A DNA stretch of 25,990 nucleotides from Hypsibius dujardini (GCA_001579985.1 LRSR01009837.1:1-25990), one strand, 5' to 3'. Shown: positions 1 through 11,259, counted from the stretch's first letter. The notes: generated by a model from the sequence alone, not told the origin. Numbers and translations are program-made.

Positions 1-374
1 AGGATTTGAAAATGTAAGTTTGTCAGAGTGTTCCCCGTAAAATTCTTTTACATATTAAATAAATAAACTATTTTTACATATGGGGAGCTGTTTAAATCAA
101 TCAAACAACCTTAGTCATATTTTCATTTTGGTCCTATTGGAATTTGCTGGAAGGGACCAAAATATATATTCCGGAGGGTTGGTTCGCACGATGCATACTT
201 TTGTATTCGCAAGCGCTTGATTATTGAAAATAAAGTTATTGATCCTGCTAGTTCACCCTTAGGTACTAAGTATAATAAGTTGAAATAAGTTTAAATAGCG
301 ACTGACTACCGATAATGAAGGATCCAATCCGTGGACACCTGCTTTCTTATAATAAAAACGAAATAAATTATAAA
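1..374. other. left-edge non-coding DNA
   Basis: AT-rich sequence with no convincing exon, repeat or RNA gene. An open frame runs on the plus strand from 315 to 671, but it is antisense to the better supported minus-strand exon at 375-627 and has no splice or family support. Confidence 0.5.
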
Positions 375-862
375 TTAGCTACAGGCCGTATTCTTCCCTC
401 CATTGTTTGCGTTAATTATTTCGACTTGTTTATTTATGGATGTTTCAAGCGTGTTCTCGCATTGTCCGAGCATCCGGGCTGCGTCATCGCCTTTCTCTTC
501 GGTAGAATTAAGGTTCAATTTCACTCTGTTGCTTACACTGAGAAAGTCCAAAAACACGACGTTTTCATTTATGGCATCTTGTGCCTTTCCCTGACTCATC
601 GGATTCGCCGCAAAAGGCGTAGAGAAACTGCGAAAAAGCAAAAGCTATTGTTTGACATGAAGATTGATTGAGGCAGCAGCATCCCTTGCAGCGTTGAATA
701 TGATTACCGCAAAGAAAGATGCTAGAACTTGGCTAGCAAGAAGAGTTAAAGGAGGTTTATGTGTCGAATCGCAGCGCCATCATCAAACTATCGAAAGCGC
801 TCTTCAAGTGTCGGACTGTTCTCTCTGCTGTAACGGCGAACTCTTTACCTGTTGCGTGACAT
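375..862 (-). CDS. candidate 88-residue protein, two exons, unidentified
   Basis: Seen: exon 1 is 862-849 (ATG with A at -3, then S-R-N) and ends in a GTAAAG donor. Exon 2 is 627-375, preceded by a pyrimidine-rich acceptor ending TTTTTCGCAG, and ends in TAG. Exon 1 ends after two codon bases and exon 2 supplies the third, so the frame continues as MSRNSFSTPFAANPMSQ. The 221-base intron has the size of others here. The product is hydrophilic, with no signal peptide or membrane segment. By eye, PFA near the start and NSTEE about 35 residues later have counterparts in the first helices of TOM1-type VHS domains, but this is weak and could be chance. It lies divergent to hillarin, about 640 bases from its proposed start codon. 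A missing upstream exon is possible. Confidence 0.38.
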
Positions 863-980
863 TGTGCTTGCACTTGGCCTGATTTTTTTCGTGTAGCGTA
901 TGAAGAAAAACATTGTTGACTTCAACACCGGAAAACTTTATTTCAGACAGACATCTAAACTCAGCGGCAGAGCTAGAAAC

Positions 981-993
981 TGTCTGCTGTCGC

Positions 994-1030
<37 letters not shown>

Positions 1031-1165
1031 GGTTCTTTGTCTGTCTGTTTCTCTGTCTGGCTATTTGTCTGATGTCTTTTTGCCTCTCTGTCTGTCTGCC
1101 TGTATTTCTGTCTGACTGCTTGTCTGTTTGTCTATTTGTCTGTCTACGTGTCTGTTTACTTATTT
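981..1165. repeat. (TCTG)n microsatellite
   Basis: A near-pure CTGT run from about 993 to 1030, then a decayed tail with TTTG, TCTC and TATT variants. It produces long Cys-Leu-Ser frames on the plus strand and Asp-Arg-Gln frames on the minus strand that are not genes. It sits between the small minus-strand gene and the hillarin promoter region. Confidence 0.95.
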
Positions 1166-1254
1166 TATATATGGCGATCACTTTTTTCACTTATTTTTCT
1201 ATAGTGTGAGCCCTCAAGCATATATCGTTGCGCTAATTTTGACACCTCACCCGT

Positions 1255-1506
1255 CATTAAACAGAAATCGTTTGATGGACTGCGGACGACGCGGCACAAT
1301 ACGCGATGTTCCTTTGCATTTTTTAGTCCATATCTCTAGATTATGATTGCGGATTGCGCGCGTGCGATTCTCTCCCCCTCGATCCGAACGGCGCGGTGTA
1401 TTTACGGCTTTTTCTTTAGGCCGAAAAGTTGTCGTTGACCTGTTTAAGTGATTGTTAGCGTGGTTAAGAAAATATTAAACAACATCTTTGATTGCATTGT
1501 GAAGAT
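1255..1506 (+). promoter_or_regulatory. CpG-rich probable hillarin promoter and 5' UTR
   Basis: CpG-dense patches (GGACGACGCGGC, TTGCGCGCGTGCG, CGATCCGAACGGCGCGG) stand out from the AT-rich surroundings and lie just before the proposed first hillarin ATG at 1507. No TATA box at a standard distance was recognised. Assignment as promoter is inferred from composition and position only. Confidence 0.35.
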
Positions 1507-2744
1507 ATGACCGACGGGGAAGAGCCACGTCGACCTGATCGACTCATACGGCGGTAGATGATCTGGTTATTTACCGTCAAACAAAATCACCGACATTAAA
1601 CACGTCAAAGACAAGTTCATAAATCTCACGTTTCTCGCACACGCACCGTCCGTCTTCCACTCACTTAGGATTGTGAGAGAAGAGCGATAAGGATTTTTAA
1701 TTACTGATTTTGATTGTCTTCGATAACGGGAATTAAACTGAGAAATGGAGTAATGGACTATGAATGTTTGATTACTTGACAGTAGTATACAATGCCATTT
1801 CCATAATTTTCGTCGTTCCAAAAACTAGGTCGAAATGTCGCGATGGTATATTAAGCAGATTTTGTAGTACCATCTACTCTTGCTTGACGTTTTGTAAATC
1901 TATAACGCTGTTACTTTTCTCAGTTTTTATGTTTGTCTGTCTGTCCTTCTGTCTGTCTGTCAATCAGTTTTTTCGTTTGTCTGACTGCCTGTCTATACAT
2001 CTCTACAGCTGTCTGCCTGTGTGTCTTGTCTGTCTGTTTGTTTATCTGTCTGCTTTTCTGTCCTTCTGTCTGTCTGTCTATCATTCAGTCTGCTCGTTTG
2101 TCTGACTGTCTGCCTGCCTGCCTATGTCTGCAGTTAGCTCTCTTCCATTCTATCAGTTTGCTGAAATTTGTTATGATCGCTCCCTGCTGTGAACGAGGTC
2201 GCCATATCCCGAAATTTCCGGTGGCGTATAAAGTAACATAGTAATAAAGGGTTAACTGGCCGGCTCCCACTGTAGAATAACCACTGGCCGTTAAATTCGC
2301 TTACTGTGTCCATGTACCTCAGGGCGTGGTTTTTTTTCCACGCTTTTACCGCTGTTTTCAATGTGTGTGTATGTGTGCTTTGAAGGCGATCCGCGACGGA
2401 CCACGGATCATCGCCGCCCAGGAACGTGAGTCCGAATGGACATAACAAATTTACGGTATATGGCGACTGTGATCGCTGTTTTATCGCGCGTTCTCCGCTA
2501 CCTGTTATGGTATTATTGTTCTTATGACATTTATGAGGCCGCATAAATCCATATTTTGACGCTGTAAATTCGTTTCCTTTTTGGGATCAATTCGTTCCTC
2601 AAAACTGTTTGATTCATCATGACGAATTGAAGGATGTCTTTGACTAGTCTGCTACTGTCACTAGGTGTGTGCTACTGCCACTAGGTGAGCGCCTGTTTGT
2701 CTTTGTGTGTGCCTGTCTCTGACCCTCTTTTCTTTCTATCTATT

Positions 2745-2791
<47 letters not shown>

Positions 2792-2854
2792 TTGTCTCTC
2801 TGTCTCTTTCTCTCTGCCTGTCTGCCAGCCTGTCTGTCTGTCTGTCTGTTTGTT

Positions 2855-2885
<31 letters not shown>

Positions 2886-5800
2886 TTGTCGGTTGGTAGG
2901 TCTGTCTATCTCTGTGTGTGTCTTTATGTTTGTCTGTCGGTTGGTCTATCTATCTATCTGCTTGTATGTCTGCCTGTCTGAATGCTTGCCAGTATTCCTG
3001 CTTGTTTGCCCATTTGCTTGTTGTCTCTGTGTTGTTTGCCTGTCTTTTTTGTCGATACTTTTTGCTTGTCTGCCTGTCGGTTGAATTGGCTATTTAAAGT
3101 GAGGAAGATGGATCTTCAGAAAACGGAAAAGGCCAAGCGGAACAATGAAGACATGTACTCAGGTCGAACAAACTCGATCGTCCGGCCAGCGGTGGTGTTG
3201 GAACTACAGACCGCGCGCGACCAGTCCTCAAGAGGTCCGCGCACGGCACCTCTTTGTCGCCTGTATGTTCTCTGCCTTTCTGTCTCTTGCATTTAACACA
3301 GCCAAGGTCGTAGTAGGATCATTTAACACACGTCGTGGAGGTACCATCAGGTACGAAAAAAGAAGACAAAAAGTCGAGTAAACACCGGTGGTAATTGCTC
3401 AAACTTCCCCTCGCTAGAGTCTTTTGACGTGAGCTTTTTTTATCGGCATTGTCTTTGGACATGTGCTTGCCCACACCTGCTGTGTGTATGCACCACCTTC
3501 GACGGTCGGTCAAACGGTGCTTTGTACGATCCCTTGTCAAAACGCACTTGTTAGCAAACAATTAAAAGTAAATTGACGCGTCATAGGAAAATGTGTGTAC
3601 GTCGGGCGAGAGGGCTAAGTCATTTGTTGGATTTAGGCAAATAAATCCCGCCGAGGGCATGTCAACACAGCTGGCTGGCTGGCTGGGATGAAACTGTTAA
3701 TTCTGTCAAATTTATTAAGCCCCTATTAACAATAAATTTGCATCAAAAGACAAATATTAAACTGTAACTAATATATAAAGAATAACCCCACCCAATTGAA
3801 ACTGTGTAAAGGCCGATTTACAACCTTCAAATGAGAACAACCAAAGAACTACTTTAATTTTAATAACTGTTTTAAAATAATAGGATTGAAGTCATTTCTG
3901 TTGAATTCATTCAAAGTATTTGCTTAAATATATTACGATTATTTTTGAATTAATAACGACATTGTACCAAAATTTAAAATAATAAAATAATAATTTCCAC
4001 CCAATTGGAACCGTGTAAATGCCCACTTCCAGCATTGAAATTATTTAGAAAAAAATTCGAAGAACTATTTTAATTAAAATGACTGATTTATTTAAAAAGG
4101 GGAATAAAAGTAATTCCTATTAAGATTATTAAAAATATTTATTTAAATATCTTACCATTATTTTGAATTGATACCGACATTGTGCAGTACCGGAAGTGAA
4201 GTTAAAAGACCATCTGGTTTACCTGTAATTGAGCAGTATCGTAAATTATTCAGTATTATGATTCGCACACTGGTTTAGCATAATTTACTGTTATTACAAA
4301 CAACATTACATCACAACATAACACAGGCACAAAAACAAAGCGTTGTTCTTTTTTTTCAGGACATCGAAGCACAAAAGGCACTAGAGATGAAATTACGGAA
4401 GGAAGAAGAGGAAATGTACCAAGTGTTCATGGCGGAGCGGCAGCAGAAAGAGCTCATCATCAACGAAGAAATCAAGGTGAGTTTAATTTCAGGATGTGTT
4501 TCATCTCTCCAAAGGCAACTTCTCGTGCAGCAGTTTACATAAAAAAATCACATTTTATTTAAAAAATTGGCAAGTACAGTGAAGTGAAACGAAATTCTGA
4601 ATTTAAAATGGCATAGATCATTTGAGATAATTTAATCTAAAATAAAAAAACCGCCATTTTTCGGTGTCTTAAATACATTTCAATTTCAATTACAGCCGAT
4701 TTTTATTTCATTTTTTCCTCAATAAAAACTAAATCAAAAATATCTAAAATATAAATAAAAAGCATAATTTTGATAACTTGAAGTTTTGATTTCAAAATAT
4801 ATAGATGTAGTTTAAACAGCGCTTCTGGCGACATCCAGTCAAGCAGACAAACATGCAGACAGGCAGACCAATAGGCAGGCAGTGATATACAGGCTGGTTT
4901 GATGTTGGTGTTGGAAAAGTGTTTTAACGTTAACCGTTCCTATTTGACTCGTTATGGCAATCGCGCGCCCTCGCAGATGGTCAGATAGTACACGATGATA
5001 AAGAGAGAGATGGATTATGATGGGAAAGAGGCAAGAGCAGAAGCCGGAAGAGAAACATGATGGTCAATTCATCCCAACAGCCGATGATCAATCGATGTAA
5101 TCAGAAAGAATGGCCGATATTGTGTCCGGCTGAATGGACCGGCATGAACCAAACGTCCCATTTCCCAAACTTTCTCCCTTCCACCGAGTTGGCCTATCAA
5201 AAAGGGGATGGTGGTTATAAAAGTACTAGTGGACGCATCATCCAGAAATTCCGGTCTAGAATGCTTCCCATAAATATTCGAACGATTTAACCGAAAGTTA
5301 GTTGGTGTTGAGTCTGACCAGCGGGAATTTCTGAATTTCGGTATTATTTTTACACTCAGATTCCGCCCATGTATTTGTGCCTCTGTCTGCCTGCCTGTCT
5401 GTCAACCTGCCTGCCAGCCTGCATATGTCTGTGTCTGTCTGTCCGTCTGTCTGTGTATTTTGTAGCTATTTGACAATATTCTGAGTCTCCAACTAAATAG
5501 GTTTATTTTTGCAGGCGGAATGGGAAGTGGCTCTGGAGGAGTTGACCAGCAAATTCGAAAAGGAGCTCAACCACAAGAAGAAGAAAGTGTCCCCGGAAGA
5601 GCAGAAAGTGCTGACCGTTCGCCACCTCAAAGAGAAAGAGGACCTGGAAAAGTTCATGACGCTCAAACGGGACAAGAAGAAAGAGTCAGTCACCCGGAAG
5701 CTGCTTGACGTCCAGCGCAACACCACCGCGGATTTGATCGACAAGCAGAGTAGCCAGATGATGGAGTTTATCAGCGCGAAGCGGATGGAGTATGTGTCGA

Positions 5801-8800
5801 AGAAGAAGGAGTCTAAGGATGGTGTCGAAGTTGAGGTAAGGCTTGGGGCAGGCAAAGGAGCAGATGTGCTTGCAGGATAGGGACGGGAGTCAGTCGGAAG
5901 ACGGGCAGACAGACAGACTGACCGACCGACAGACAGACAGACAGACAGACAGGCAGGTAGATAGGCAGACAGGTTTACGTCACCTTTCTCTAATTGCTAT
6001 TTTGTTACTCAATGGAAGACATAGCAGTGTCAGCTTCTGATACCTAGTACTGTTAATTTTATTGACCAGATAGGATGGAAGATGAAGATGACAAATTGGC
6101 GGGTTGACATGAATGCGCTAAAAATCATCTAGCGAGAGCCAACATCGAGATCGCTCGCCGTCGCCTGGTCCAGCTCACTTAGCCACAGTTGTCGCACTTA
6201 TGGTCAACGATGTGTAATCAGCCGTATCAGGTTATCATAACAATATCGCCAGCACAGAGAGAGAGAGAGAAAGAGAGTAGGAAAAAAGTAACAAACTGTT
6301 CTTTGACCGACATAGTAGTCTACGTGCTTGCCGCTCTCTTAACGAGAGATGTCTCTCATTAGAATACGCATATTACCGTCGCATGACGGAACGTGAACGG
6401 TACGTCGGCGGGCCAAGCTGAAAAATATAGGTCGTTCTCTCTCGGAGGATGATGTCTCAGCTGATGATGAGAGAACACAGACGTGCGTTATAGTTTAGGA
6501 AAAGATTACGCGGACCTCGCCCAGTTATTAGCAGGTGGATGGATATATGTCTTGGATCATCAAATCAGGCATGCAATCAAAAATCGTTGTAGTTACACAC
6601 AAAGACAAACAACAAACCTGGAGACACATATACAGGAGACAGACAAACAGTCACGCAATCAACAGATGTAAAAGATACTAAGAGGCTGACAGGAAGAAAG
6701 GCAGAGAGAAAGAGAGATACGATCATTTAGACAGTCAGTCCTTTAATTCTTGGTAGATATTCAGGCACAGAAAAAAATAAATAATGTCTGAATAAAGGAG
6801 TTTTAAAAGGATGAGGGTCGATTTTCAATGAAATTAGTGGAATGATGTGGCGATGAAGGCTGGAGGTACGCCCTAGTCAAAAATTATTCCACGTTTAGTT
6901 CAATTTTAGAGATGACTATTTTCACATAAATACATTTTTAGAAAATTCGGCAATCACGTAAATAATTAATATAAGATTGTTTATGAAACGAATGTGATGA
7001 CATTTTCTTTTTTTGATGACTATTTACATAAATTAATTTGCAAAAAAAAAACAGAAAAAAGTAGGATAATGTTTGATTAAATTAGTTTTAAAAGATTCTT
7101 GGTGATATTCATTTAAATAGATAGGGCAATTGATATTGGAGATAGATTAGACTAAAATTGCCCCACGTTTAGTTCAGTTTTAGAAATGATTATTTTCACA
7201 TAAAATCAGCTTCCTGATCAAATTCTGCGTCCATTGTTAATTTAAGTCATAAAAGGCGAATTAATGTTAGATTTTTTCTGCAAGAAATTGAAAGATGTTT
7301 TCTCTTTTTCGATCCATTTATGATTATTCACTTAAAATAAATTAATAAAGGAAAATAGTTCCTGACAACAATTGTTATATATTAATTGGTCGATCATTTA
7401 TTGTGCTCTTTCTTAAACAAATATTTAGTATTGTTTTATTTCAGGGGGACGAGAACCGAAAACTGAACGGAAACGGACACAGTTCCAAATCCGGCCACCA
7501 CACAAACGGTGACGCTCGAAATGGTTCCCGAGGTTCGACGTCGCCGGATGCCGACGCTATTATCTACCCACTAAATCCACCGCCCGCAACGCCGCCTGTC
7601 TATGGGAAGTCGCACATCTACAAGGACCCCCACGTCTTCAGTCAAGTCGACCAGACCGCCATCAATGTACGTCTAATATATCAAAGACTCTTTGTATCCT
7701 ACGTTTTGCTTAGTGTACTGGTAGCACTGTAATGTATTAATCCTTGGCCGTTTTGGTTGTGGAGGGGGGTTGGCTGCCTCTGACTTACTATGCATAGACT
7801 GAGCCCTGTTTATTGTTGCGGTGTAATTGTAGGTTGCGCAAGGCGATCAAAAGACCTTCACGGATTTGATTGCTAATCTCATCGGTATTGCCAGCAGTGA
7901 TGTGGAAAAGGCCCGGTAAGACATCTATGTGGCAGCATTACATCTTCTCCCTGCACGGTCTTCTCGACGTTGCCTGCCTCCCACACGCGATATAAAAAAC
8001 AGTTTCCGGATGCAAATTCAAAGCAGAGGCTGATATTACCTCCGTTTCAGGCCTGCGTGTCAGCCCTTATTAGACGTCTGTCTGTCTGGTTTGCTTGTCG
8101 AGTTGATTTTCGTTTACTTTATCTATGTTTCTGTCTGTCTGTTTGTCTGTCGGTCTGTCTGTTTAACCGTCTATCGATCGATCTAGCTATCTACTTAACA
8201 CTCTGCCTGATTATTGTCTGCAAGATTATTTGTATGTCCGTCTGTCTATCTATCTCTGTCTATCTATGTCTGTCTGAATGTCTATTTATCTATTTGTCTG
8301 TTTATCTATTTATCTGTTTATCTGTTTGTCTGTTTATCTGTACTATCGATCTTTCTGTCTGTGTATGTGTTTTTTTTGTCCGTCTGTCTTTGTTTCCTAT
8401 TGGTTTTTGCATTGCCCGCTAGACGTATGTGCTTTCCTCTGTCTTATAATCTTTTTTACATTTGGTTTCCTGTTACAGTGTCATCTTCCGGTGGATCACA
8501 GTGAAGAATCTGAACGCGATGGAGTTCGACGATAACGTCAATCCTGACACACCAATGGGAATCCTTCGCGGCATCAAACACGGAACGGAAAGCTATCACG
8601 TTCTCTTCAAGCGGCTATGCAGGTACTTGCTTCACAAGCTGATCATAATGCTCTAGTCATTTCGTTCTGTTCCCTCTGTTCGTTTTTTTGTCACCTGCCT
8701 AGTTTAGTACCTTATTTCTTAAGCTGTTGTTTCCTCGTATTGTTTCTTCGTTTATATTTTTTGCAATCCATTTATTGTTCTGTTTTTATTCTTCAGTCCT

Positions 8801-11259
8801 GGCCCGTTCTGTGTGTTTGTTCCTTTTTACCGTTTCTATTCAAAGCTTGTACACATTTGAATAAATGTGTTCCTTTTGTTGTCAGCTACGCCGGTCTCCA
8901 TTGTGTGGTCATCAAAGGCTACTCCAAAAGTGCCGGCTACCAACCGGGCGTCTCCTTCGACGACAACCGCTTCCGAAACTCGTGGAACGCCGTCTATGTG
9001 GATAACGCCTGGCGGTTCGTCCAGTGCAACTGGGGAGCCCGCCACTTGGTCAACGCCAAGGAGGCCCCAAAATCCAACGGCAGCAAAGGCCACAGCGGCA
9101 AGTCCGCCCATGGTGACAGCCTTCGGTACGACTCGTGTAGCACTAATTTAAATAATTAACTTAATTATGAATAAGCATATAAAAAATCAATTTAATTACT
9201 GTGTAATTAGTGTATCTCTATAGTCCCCCTATCCACCCCCTTTCACTATTGATTGTCACCCCTTCACCCATTTTCATTAAAGTCTCCCCTTTTTTCCAAA
9301 TAAAATAACATAGATAAAATAAAATTTAAAATGTCTCTAGTTATTAAAAACTCAGCTGGAAGTCTCAATCACTGTACAAATCAGTGATAAATGAATACAA
9401 TTTGAAAAGAAGGTTTCAATAGCAAACTGGGGTGACTATAGCGGTTTCCGCATAATTAACCATAACTAAGCTGGCACGTAACATTAATGCTGAAATGAAG
9501 CGCTTAGCAATTAACATTTCACTTTTTTGTTTCACTTTTTTGTTTAAGGCTAAACTATTTAAGTTTTAATCACTACATTCTTAGCTGGAAGGACTAAATA
9601 ATTATTTTCGAGTAGCTCTGAACTAAAAGTTAGAGACATAACAGCGATTGAACTAAAAATGACGAATTTATTTTTACGGTCATATTATTTTAATTAATTG
9701 AATATATAATACTAATTTAGTTTTCTCCGTTTTAGGTACGAATACGACGACCACTACTTTCTCACGGACCCGGAAGAATTCATCTACGAGTTTTACCCGC
9801 TGCAAAGTGAATGGCAACTGCTGCGCCGGCCGATTACCCTGCAGGAGTTTGAGCAGCTGCCATTTGTGCGGTCGCTCTTTTTCCGCTACGGCCTCTGGTT
9901 CCCCGATGAAACGACTAAAGCTGTGATTCCCACGGACCCATCCGGGGCGTCCACCATTAGAATTACCATGCCGTTGGAGATTACGAATCGGCTCATTTTT
10001 CACTACAACCTGAAGTTCTACGACAAAGAGGGTAATTTTCCGCCCATCAATTTTTGACTGACTATTTATCAGTCTATCTTGTGCCTCTCTAGCGTGGGCC
10101 ACCCTTTCGTTTTGGGGATAAATATTATATCATGTTATACTACAGCAAAAACAATTATTTTATATACAGAACATGATTTTATAAAATATTATATCCAACT
10201 ATTTTATACCATATAATACAAAAAGTTACAAGTAATAAACAATACGAAAAAAATTTATAATAAAATAACTTTGTAAGATACCATATCATGTTATGTTACA
10301 TATTATGTTAGGTATAATTAAATTAGTAAGATTGTTTAGCTTTAGATATGAAATTCAAATTTGCTATAATTTTTTTCCTCTACTCAACGTCTGTCTGTTT
10401 TTTCAATAACTATTCTCATCTCATGTTCAATTTTTAGGAGACTCCTGTCCAGATGGTGTCCTCCTGAAACGCTTCGTCATGCAGTCAGTCATCGGCAACA
10501 GCGTCATCTTTCGCGTGCACGCCCCGCTTTCCGGCAGCTACCTCCTGGACATTTTCGCCAACGCCGTCACGCCCGCGGAATATCTGGCCGGCGATCCGAT
10601 GAAATTTAAGAGCGTCTGCAAATTTCGTGTCGACTGCAAGCAGCTCCAGACCGTGATGGTGCCCCTTCCTGAGTGCGCCAGCGGTGAATGGGGCCCAGCT
10701 AAAGCAACTCGCCTCTTTGGCCTGACCCCCTTGACCCACGAAGATGCGCTGATTTTTGCTTCACGCGAACTGGAAATCCGCTTCCGGATGCAACGACCAC
10801 TGACAGATTTTATGGCGACCTTGCATAAAAATGGGCTGGAGGATAAGCGTCTTTCAAAACACGTTCAACATATGGTACGAAATCCAGGCAGTTAGATGAA
10901 TAGCTAAAGAGATAGATAAAGACAGATAGACAGACAGGCAGACAGAGAGACAGAGAGACAGAGAGACAGAGAGACAGACAGATTCACAAACAGATATGCA
11001 GTTGAAGGTCTTTTATATAGATAAAACGTGACCACATTTTCATTGTACGTTGTATTTTTAGGTCCAGGGAGATCTGGTGTCGGTTCATATTATATTCCCG
11101 GAAGACGGACAGTATGGCTTGGATATTTATACGCGAGACGGTACAAAAAGTTCTTCCTCGGCCGGAGCGAGGAATGGGAGCAGCAGTAATGCTGGAGAGA
11201 AGCAGCAGTTGTTGACCCATTGCTGTAAATATTTAATCAACGTTTCACGCCGGCATTGA
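1507..11259 (+). CDS. hil: hillarin, KY-family transglutaminase-like cytoskeletal protein
   Basis: Exons: 1507-1553, 3163-3262, 4360-4476, 5515-5835, 7445-7666, 7833-7915, 8479-8622, 8886-9125, 9736-10031, 10438-10874, 11062-11259. They total 2205 bases with matching phases, giving 734 residues. Exons 3-11 are certain; exons 1-2 rest on splice sites, phase and the ATG. Residues 50-195 are a Lys/Glu-rich coiled coil (EMYQVFMAERQQKE, LTSKFEKELNHKKKK). Residues 196-265 are a low-complexity linker. The transglutaminase-like core spans about 262-425, with FRWIT, GYSKSAGYQPG and SWNAVYVDNAWRFVQCNWGA, then YDDHYFLTDPEEF. KY/hillarin C-terminal beta domains follow. The catalytic Cys-His-Asp positions appear replaced (GTES at 332-335, Ser377, about Gln391), so a scaffold rather than an enzyme is likely. 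Family knowledge: hillarins bind the septin and actin cytoskeleton. Confidence 0.93.
1921..2135. repeat. decayed (TCTG)n tract in hillarin intron 1
   Basis: CTGT units with frequent TTTG, TATC and CCTG variants. The open frames across it are low-complexity Cys/Leu/Ser artefacts. The rest of intron 1 outside the repeats shows no accepted exon. Confidence 0.9.
2690..3080. repeat. largest (TCTG)n tract, hillarin intron 1
   Basis: Almost 400 bases of TCTG with TTTG, TCTC, CGGT and TATC variants, ending about 80 bases before the proposed hillarin exon 2. Same motif and strand as the tracts at 981 and 1921. Confidence 0.95.
3787..4187. repeat. diverged tandem duplication of about 190-210 bp, hillarin intron 2
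   Basis: Two copies, about 3787-3969 and 3997-4187. Each opens with CCACCCAATTG, has AAGAACTA(C/T)TTTAATT near the middle, and closes with a run matching GAATTRATAMCGACATTGT. The copies are visibly diverged (roughly 70 percent by eye), so the duplication is old. No coding potential is seen. Confidence 0.75.
5370..5460. repeat. (CTGT)n microsatellite, hillarin intron 3
   Basis: CTGTCTGC-type units ending about 55 bases before the acceptor of the 5515 exon, so the repeat may overlap the branch-point and pyrimidine-tract zone. The rest of this intron (4477-5514) shows only a decayed CAGA stretch near 4840-4885 and a meaningless open frame at 5057-5290. Confidence 0.9.
5898..5970. repeat. (CAGA)n microsatellite, hillarin intron 4
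   Basis: CAGACAGA units, the reverse complement of the upstream CTGT tracts, with GACCGACC and GGCAGGTAG variants at the edges. It starts about 65 bases after the 5836 donor. Confidence 0.9.
5971..6860. other. hillarin intron 4, non-coding
   Basis: No exon recognised. Holds a GA-rich run at about 6257-6278, a GC-richer patch at 6110-6240, small inverted repeats near 6340-6390 (CCGTC/GACGG and GAGA/TCTC pairs), and a loose CAGA-like stretch at about 6595-6720. Confidence 0.5.
6863..7350. repeat. diverged tandem duplication, period about 280 bp, hillarin intron 4
   Basis: The segment with CCACGTTTAGTTCAATTTTA at about 6889 recurs near 7162 as CCACGTTTAGTTCAGTTTTA. In each copy TATTTTCACATAAA follows within about 10-15 bases. 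A second pair, GATGACATTTTCTTTTTTTGA (near 6997) and GATGTTTTCTCTTTTTCGA (near 7292), has similar spacing. This supports one ancient duplication of the whole unit. Confidence 0.65.
8075..8400. repeat. decayed (TCTG)/(TCTA)n tract, hillarin intron 6
   Basis: CTGTCTGT units interspersed with TATCTATT and GATCGATC variants fill much of the intron between the 7833-7915 and 8479-8622 exons. Its open frames encode only Cys/Leu/Ser/Tyr low-complexity sequence. Confidence 0.9.
9126..9735. other. hillarin intron 8, non-coding
   Basis: AT-rich, bounded by a GTACGA donor and a TTTTAG acceptor. A short direct repeat TTTCACTTTTTTG occurs twice near 9519 and 9532. No exon or RNA gene recognised. Confidence 0.6.
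10032..10437. other. hillarin intron 9, AT-rich simple sequence
   Basis: Strongly AT-rich, with repeated ATATCATGTTAT and ATTATAT words between about 10125 and 10320. No coding potential seen. Confidence 0.6.
10905..10985. repeat. (CAGA)/(GACAGA)n microsatellite, hillarin last intron
   Basis: CAGACAGG units followed by several GACAGAGA repeats in the short final intron (10875-11061), so simple repeat makes up nearly half of that intron. Confidence 0.92.

Noticed and set aside
804-3084. Several long open frames rich in Cys-Leu-Ser-Val or Asp-Arg-Gln
   Set aside because: They are translations of TCTG/CAGA repeats in different frames; low complexity and no splice or start context.
3108-3262. 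Plus-strand frame starting MDLQKTEKAKRNNEDMYSG as a hillarin first exon
   Set aside because: Its phase at the GTATGT donor does not fit the exon at 4360, while another frame of the same stretch fits on both sides.
5057-5290. 77-codon plus-strand open frame inside hillarin intron 3
   Set aside because: Lies between two exons that splice together in phase; no repeat or protein family resemblance.
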